64,000 nt of DNA from Streptomyces sp. NBC_01476 (GTDB taxonomy: Bacteria; Actinomycetota; Actinomycetes; Streptomycetales; Streptomycetaceae). A program made the translations under genes and the position numbers. The DNA is taken from NCBI RefSeq assembly GCF_036227265.1, contig NZ_CP109446.1:7085001-7149000 (forward strand). The letters run 5' to 3'. Shown one piece after another: positions 59,940 to 64,000 of this stretch (its first letter is position 1; each line of letters begins with the position of its first letter). Under the pieces are notes generated by a model. It searched no databases. It worked only from the letters and a program-made list of their open reading frames with translations, and was not told where the DNA came from.

Positions 59940-61775
59940 GTGTCTGTCATTCCCACTCGCCGTACCGTGCTGCGCGGCGCTGCCGTCGCCGCTGCGGTGC
60001 CGCTGGCCGGCGGCATCTCCGCCGGCTCTGCCTTCGCGTCGTCGTCCGCGTCCGCCTCGTCGTCGCACGGGCACGGAAACGATTACGGCCACCATGGCGC
60101 CGCGGATCTCGGCCCGAACGTCCTGGTCTTCGACCCCTCCATGGGCGACGCCGCGATCCAGGCCAAGGTCGACGCCGTGTTCGCCGTCCAGGAGTCCAAC
60201 CAGTTCGGCAGCGAGCGCTTCGCCCTGGCGTTCCGCCCGGGCACCTACAACGTCGACATCAACGTCGGCTTCTACACCCACGTCCTCGGCCTGGGCGCCG
60301 CCCCCGGCGACGTGGTGATCAACGGTCATGTCACGGTCGACGCCCAGTGGCTCGACGGCAACGGCACGCAGGACTTCTGGCGCGCCGCGGAGAACCTGAC
60401 CATCGTGCCGCCGGACGGCCTCAACCGCTGGGCCGTCGCCCAGGCAGGCCCGATGCGCCGGGTCCACATCAAGGGCAACATCACGCTGTGGCCGAGCCCG
60501 CCCGGCAACCAGTGGTCCAGCGGCGGCTTCCTGGCCGACAGCGTGGTCGACGGCTACGTCGAATCCGGCTCACAGCAGCAGTGGCTGTCCCGCAACGACA
60601 CCTTCGGCAGCTGGACCGGCTCCAACTGGAACATGGTCTTCGTCGGCGTCAAGGGCGCCCCCGCCCAGTCCTTCCCGACGCCGCCGTACACGACCGTCGA
60701 CCGCACCCCGGTCGTCCGCGAGAAGCCGTTCCTCACCGTGGACCGGCACGGCGCCTACCAGGTCTTCGTACCCGCGCTGCGCCGTAACTCCACCGGCACC
60801 ACCTGGGAGCACGGGCGGGCCGCGGGCCACACCATCGCGCTGTCGCGCTTCTTCGTGGCCAGGCCCGGCGACTCCGCCGCCGAGATCAACCGCGCGCTGG
60901 ACCGCGGCCAGCACCTGCTGTTCACGCCCGGCATCTACAACCTGTCCTCGACGATCCGGGTCAGCCGCCCCGGCACCGTCGTGCTGGGCCTGGGCTACAC
61001 GACGCTGCGCTCGACGCACGGCAACACGCTGATCGAGGTCGCCGACGTCAGCGGCGTCACCGTCGCCGGCGTACTCGTCGAGGCGGCCTCGGCGCATACT
61101 CCGGTGCTGCTGCGGGTCGGTTCGGGCCGCAGCAGGCGCCGCCACGACGCCGACCCCACCGCGCTCTTCGACGTCTTCGCCCGGATCGGCGGCGCCATCG
61201 CCGGCGGCGCGGGCATCAGCGTGCAGATCGACAGCAACGACGTCTTCTGCGACCACCTGTGGCTGTGGCGCGCCGACCACGGCCTGGACGACACGGTCGG
61301 CTGGGCGGTCAACCCCGCCGACACCGGCATCGTGGTGAACGGCGACCACGTCACCACGTACGGACTGTTCGTGGAGCACTACCAGAAGTACGAAGTGCTG
61401 TGGAACGGCGACCACGGCCGCACGTACTTCTTCCAGAACGAGCACCCGTACGACGTGCCCACCCAGAGCGCCTGGGTGCACGGCTCCACCAAGGGCTACG
61501 CGGCCTACAAGGTCGCCGACCGGGTCAGGGAGCACCACGCCTGGGGTCTTGGCAGTTACTGCTTCTTCAACCTCACCGCGGACATCTACACCGAGCGCGC
61601 CTACGAGGTCCCCGACACCCCCGGTGTCGTCTTCACCGACCTGATGACCGTCTGCCTCAACGGCGCGGGCGGCGGCGGCATCCTGCACTGCATCAACAAC
61701 GCGGGCGACCCGGTCCAGAACGGCTTCGGGACGTACAACATGAAGGCGTACAGCAACGGCAAGAGCGTCGTCTGA
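59940..61775 (+). CDS. Tat-secreted right-handed beta-helix protein (GH55/pectate-lyase-like)
   Basis: A 611-residue secreted protein. The Tat signal TRRTVLRGAAVAAAVPLAGG ends near residue 33 (SAFA). Two beta-helix halves follow: VLVFDPSMGDAAIQAKVDAV, FRPGTYNVDINVGFYTHVLG and later FTPGIYNLSSTIRVSRPGTV, VLGLGYTTLR. The tandem arrangement resembles GH55 exo-beta-1,3-glucanases and the streptomycete proteins often labelled adenylyl cyclase. Catalytic residues cannot be fixed by eye. GTG start behind GGGAGAG. A LacI-type palindrome upstream suggests sugar-controlled expression and a polysaccharide substrate. Confidence 0.75.
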   Translation: MSVIPTRRTVLRGAAVAAAVPLAGGISAGSAFASSSASASSSHGHGNDYGHHGAADLGPNVLVFDPSMGDAAIQAKVDAVFAVQESNQFGSERFALAFRPGTYNVDINVGFYTHVLGLGAAPGDVVINGHVTVDAQWLDGNGTQDFWRAAENLTIVPPDGLNRWAVAQAGPMRRVHIKGNITLWPSPPGNQWSSGGFLADSVVDGYVESGSQQQWLSRNDTFGSWTGSNWNMVFVGVKGAPAQSFPTPPYTTVDRTPVVREKPFLTVDRHGAYQVFVPALRRNSTGTTWEHGRAAGHTIALSRFFVARPGDSAAEINRALDRGQHLLFTPGIYNLSSTIRVSRPGTVVLGLGYTTLRSTHGNTLIEVADVSGVTVAGVLVEAASAHTPVLLRVGSGRSRRRHDADPTALFDVFARIGGAIAGGAGISVQIDSNDVFCDHLWLWRADHGLDDTVGWAVNPADTGIVVNGDHVTTYGLFVEHYQKYEVLWNGDHGRTYFFQNEHPYDVPTQSAWVHGSTKGYAAYKVADRVREHHAWGLGSYCFFNLTADIYTERAYEVPDTPGVVFTDLMTVCLNGAGGGGILHCINNAGDPVQNGFGTYNMKAYSNGKSVV

Positions 61776-61902
61776 CGCTCCTCCTCGCGCCACCGATCGC
61801 CGCGGGAGGCCCCTCGAAGGGGTCGCCCGCGGCGCCGGGCCCCGCCCCGGTCGGCTGACCGCCGGCCGCTCCTGGGGCTCTCCCGCCCGAGACGGTTCCG
61901 GG

Positions 61903-62466
61903 TTACTTCTTCGCCCTGGCGAGGGCGTGCCGCTCGATGCTGGCGGCGAACAGTGGCGTCTCGCGCCGGCAGTGGTCGCCCGAAGCTTCCTGCCGTGCCT
62001 TCGCCGCCTCTTCGAAGGAGATGCCGTACTTCTCGTTGAACGCCATGTTCTCGGCGGTCGGCTTGCTGGTGACGTGATTGGTGTAGGTCAGCGTGCCATC
62101 GCCGTTGTCCTTGACGCTCAGGTCCCAGGTGACCTGGACGGTGGTCCACCCATGCGGGGTGTAGACGTCCGAGATCGACACCATGTGGCAGTGCTGCTTG
62201 CTGATGATCTCGCCGACGTAGTGCTGGACGACCAGGCCGGTGCCGATCATCTCGACGTTGATCGACATCGGCTTGCCGTCGTCGGTCGTCGTGTAGCCGG
62301 CCGCCTTGTGGTCGGGCGGCGCACAGCGCTGGTACTCCTTGTCGGGCAGGTTGAGCAGCCAGTCGCCGATGTCGACGGCGTCGAGCGGTGCGTGGATCGT
62401 CGCGGTCACGACCGAGTCGGAGAGGACCTTGTCGGTCAGAACGGTGTTCTCAACGGTCTGTGTCAT
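61903..62466 (-). CDS. SRPBCC-like protein
   Basis: A 187-residue protein beginning MTQTVENTVLTDKVLSDSVV. VTATIHAPLDAVDIGDWLLN, GTGLVVQHYVGEIISKQHCH, YTPHGWTTVQVTWDLSVKDN and GTLTYTNHVTSKPTAENMAF form the beta-sheet of a START/Bet v1-like cavity. A C-terminal helix (ISFEEAAKARQEASGDHC) follows. No catalytic set is visible; a polyketide-cyclase-like or lipid-binding role is possible. ATG 62466 has GGGAAGAG ahead. It diverges from a LysR gene 530 bases away. Confidence 0.6.
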   Translation of the reverse strand: MTQTVENTVLTDKVLSDSVVTATIHAPLDAVDIGDWLLNLPDKEYQRCAPPDHKAAGYTTTDDGKPMSINVEMIGTGLVVQHYVGEIISKQHCHMVSISDVYTPHGWTTVQVTWDLSVKDNGDGTLTYTNHVTSKPTAENMAFNEKYGISFEEAAKARQEASGDHCRRETPLFAASIERHALARAKK

Positions 62467-62998
62467 AGTCTCTTCCCTCATTCAAGGAGATACGCTCACG
62501 TGCCGGCCGACACGGCACCGGTAATCCGAGCACCTGCGGGCGGTCAATGCGGGCTGAGCGATTGTGAACGAAATGGAACCGTGTGTGGTGGGAGGCGTGC
62601 CCGCCCGTCGCCCCCGTACGAAATACTCCCCTGCGGGGGCCTCCGTATTCTTCGTTCACGATACTACGGATCATCGCGGTCCGCAGAGATGGATCCGCTC
62701 GACGGGGGTCCGTGATGTGATTTCCGGCCGCCGGATTTCCGGGGGTTCGGGAGCGCGGCCGATTCCATGCGCAATTCCCATGACTCTGATTGATTTCCTT
62801 GATGAGAGTTCGGAATGCCGGCCGCCCGCGAGTGCCGGGCCGGCGGGTGCCCGCCCGCGCACTACAATCACCGGTGGCATACCGATCGCCCCGCCGATCC
62901 CTTCAGCGGCGATTGCGTGATCCGTACGTCGGCGAGTGGATAGAGAATCCCACTGGCAGACATAGACGAAGCCGATAGCAGAAATACGGTACCTTCCT
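62467..62998. other. long intergenic region with a hairpin, lower GC
   Basis: This 532-base divergent region between the SRPBCC-like and LysR genes is less GC-rich than its surroundings. Bases 62622-62649 form an interrupted inverted repeat (AATAC...CCCC / GGGG...GTATT) of possible regulatory use. No protein-coding frame looks real. Confidence 0.4.
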
Positions 62999-63916
62999 GT
63001 GGAACTACGCTCGCTCGAAATCTTCGTTGCCGTCGCGGAGGAGAACTCGTTCACGAGAGCCGCCGAACGCTGCCGAGTTTCGCAGCCCACCGTTTCGCAC
63101 CACATCTCCGGCCTGGAGAAGGAGGTCGGGGAACCGCTCTTCGACCGCGACCGCCGCACCGTGTCCCTCTCCGACGGCGGACACACCCTGCTCCCGTACG
63201 CCCGCGCGTGCCTGGCATCCGCCAGGGACGCGGGCGAAGCCTTCGCCAACCGCTCGCGGGCGATTGCCGGAGCGCTCAACCTCGGTACGGTGGAGGGCGT
63301 CGAATGGAGCCCGCTCCCCGGAGTGCTGCGGCAGTTCCACGACCGGCACCCGGCCGTCCGCGTGCGGCTGCAGTCCGGCACCACCGCCCCGCTGCTCGCC
63401 CAGGTCGCCCAGGGCCAGCTGGACGCGGCCATCACCGCCCGGCCCCTGGACGACCTCCCGCACGGTCTGCTCAGCAAGGTGATCCTCGCCGACGAGATCA
63501 TGGCCCTGGTCGGCCGGGACACGCAGGCGGCCGGCGAAGGACTCCTCGACCTCGCGCAGGTCGTCGACGAGCGCCTGATCACCTACGACGAGAGCAGCGG
63601 GCTGCAGGCGATCATCCGCCGCGCCTTCGGACGCTCCGGCAGGGAACTGCGTCCGGCCTTCTCCACCAACGACGTTCCGCTCCAGGTGGCGCTCGCCGAA
63701 GCCGGTATCGGGGTGGCGCTCTCCGCCGGCTCCGACCCGGCCGTCATCAGCGCCGCCGGGGTCGTCCCCCTGCGGCTGGACCCGCCGATCGTCTACGAGA
63801 AGATCATGGTCTGGCAGGACCGGCCGCTGCCCTCACCCCTCGGCGCGTTCATGGCCGTGTGGGACGAGCTGGCCTCCGACGAGACCTGGACGGCACCGTC
63901 CCCGCGCACCTCCTGA
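62999..63916 (+). CDS. LysR-family transcriptional regulator
   Basis: A 305-residue protein with the classical N-terminal helix-turn-helix MELRSLEIFVAVAEENSFTR AAERCRVSQPTVSHHISGLE and FDRDRRTVSLSDGG. The substrate-binding domain has GALNLGTVEGVEWSPLPGVL, FHDRHPAVRVRLQSGTTAPL and ITYDESSGLQAIIRRAFGRS. The GTG start directly follows a less GC-rich region. It could control the divergent SRPBCC-like gene, as LysR proteins usually do. Confidence 0.9.
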   Translation: MELRSLEIFVAVAEENSFTRAAERCRVSQPTVSHHISGLEKEVGEPLFDRDRRTVSLSDGGHTLLPYARACLASARDAGEAFANRSRAIAGALNLGTVEGVEWSPLPGVLRQFHDRHPAVRVRLQSGTTAPLLAQVAQGQLDAAITARPLDDLPHGLLSKVILADEIMALVGRDTQAAGEGLLDLAQVVDERLITYDESSGLQAIIRRAFGRSGRELRPAFSTNDVPLQVALAEAGIGVALSAGSDPAVISAAGVVPLRLDPPIVYEKIMVWQDRPLPSPLGAFMAVWDELASDETWTAPSPRTS

Positions 63917-64000
63917 CAACCCCACCGGCGCCGCGGGGGACCGGAACGGGCCGGCCGGAACGCCTGGTGGCGTGCGGGAGTACCCGATTGGAGCTGTGGT

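Overview
The window is very GC-rich (roughly 70 % or more in coding DNA), uses GTG and TTG starts freely, and carries an accessory gene set typical of Streptomyces or a close relative: MmyB-type XRE regulators, DUF6896 and DUF2180 proteins, a KatE-type catalase with a sigmaB-like promoter, and Tat-exported beta-helix enzymes. No rRNA, tRNA or CRISPR array was seen. It reads as chromosomal-arm DNA: many short regulator/enzyme pairs, three catabolic or biosynthetic operons, and several stretches of broken genes.

Layout. 1-4.6 kb: end of a TetR gene, a methyltransferase, a recombinase-associated remnant beside a 72-bp perfect palindrome, a YVTN/IPT beta-propeller protein and an ISAzo13 relic. 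4.66-13.8 kb: the most distinctive locus. A frameshifted methyltransferase diverges from a seven-gene rightward operon: flavin disulfide reductase, radical SAM enzyme, MTA-phosphorylase-like enzyme, short coupled ORF, TIGR04283-type glycosyltransferase, MFS exporter, and a metallophosphoesterase-radical SAM fusion. This resembles the logic of arsenosugar-type biosynthesis (5'-deoxyadenosyl transfer, loss of adenine, glycosyl transfer, export) without the canonical ArsS, and is the best candidate for an undescribed pathway.

13.9-20.8 kb: divergent regulator/enzyme pairs (ADH/XRE, AraC/MFS, SDR/TetR). 20.8-25.3 kb: a gene graveyard with IS5- and IS701-like transposase relics, broken TetR, TPP-enzyme and WD40 genes, a PD-(D/E)XK nuclease-like fragment, an intact DUF2180 gene and a lower-GC orphan. 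25.4-28.8 kb: FAD monooxygenase/TetR pair with twin operators, then more relics around an 8-bp tandem repeat. 28.8-34.6 kb: stress and central metabolism (transketolase, small hydrophobic membrane protein, KatE-type catalase, GlsB-type membrane protein). 34.7-37.7 kb: small oxidoreductases, HxlR and an NTF2-like protein.

38.0-51.5 kb: a catabolic cluster. A CUT2-type ABC importer (lipoprotein, fused ATPase-permease, second permease), amidohydrolase and zinc dehydrogenase face a convergent IclR gene. On the other side are an NTF2-like protein, maleylacetate reductase, hydroxyquinol 1,2-dioxygenase, alcohol dehydrogenase and aldehyde dehydrogenase. Four copies of one palindrome (core TGCCRCTCAGYGGCA) sit upstream of the importer and between iclR and the hydroxyquinol genes, so I infer one regulon feeding an imported aromatic-like compound through hydroxyquinol to beta-ketoadipate.

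51.9-64 kb: MarR/VOC and two SDR/MmyB pairs with visible operators, an acyltransferase-like protein, a broken cupin gene and other relics, a GNAT enzyme, a Gly-rich membrane protein, a Tat-secreted beta-helix protein behind a LacI-type operator, a SRPBCC-like protein and a LysR regulator. Repeated single-base frameshifts may be real decay or sequencing error. All functional calls come from reading motifs; no database search was run.
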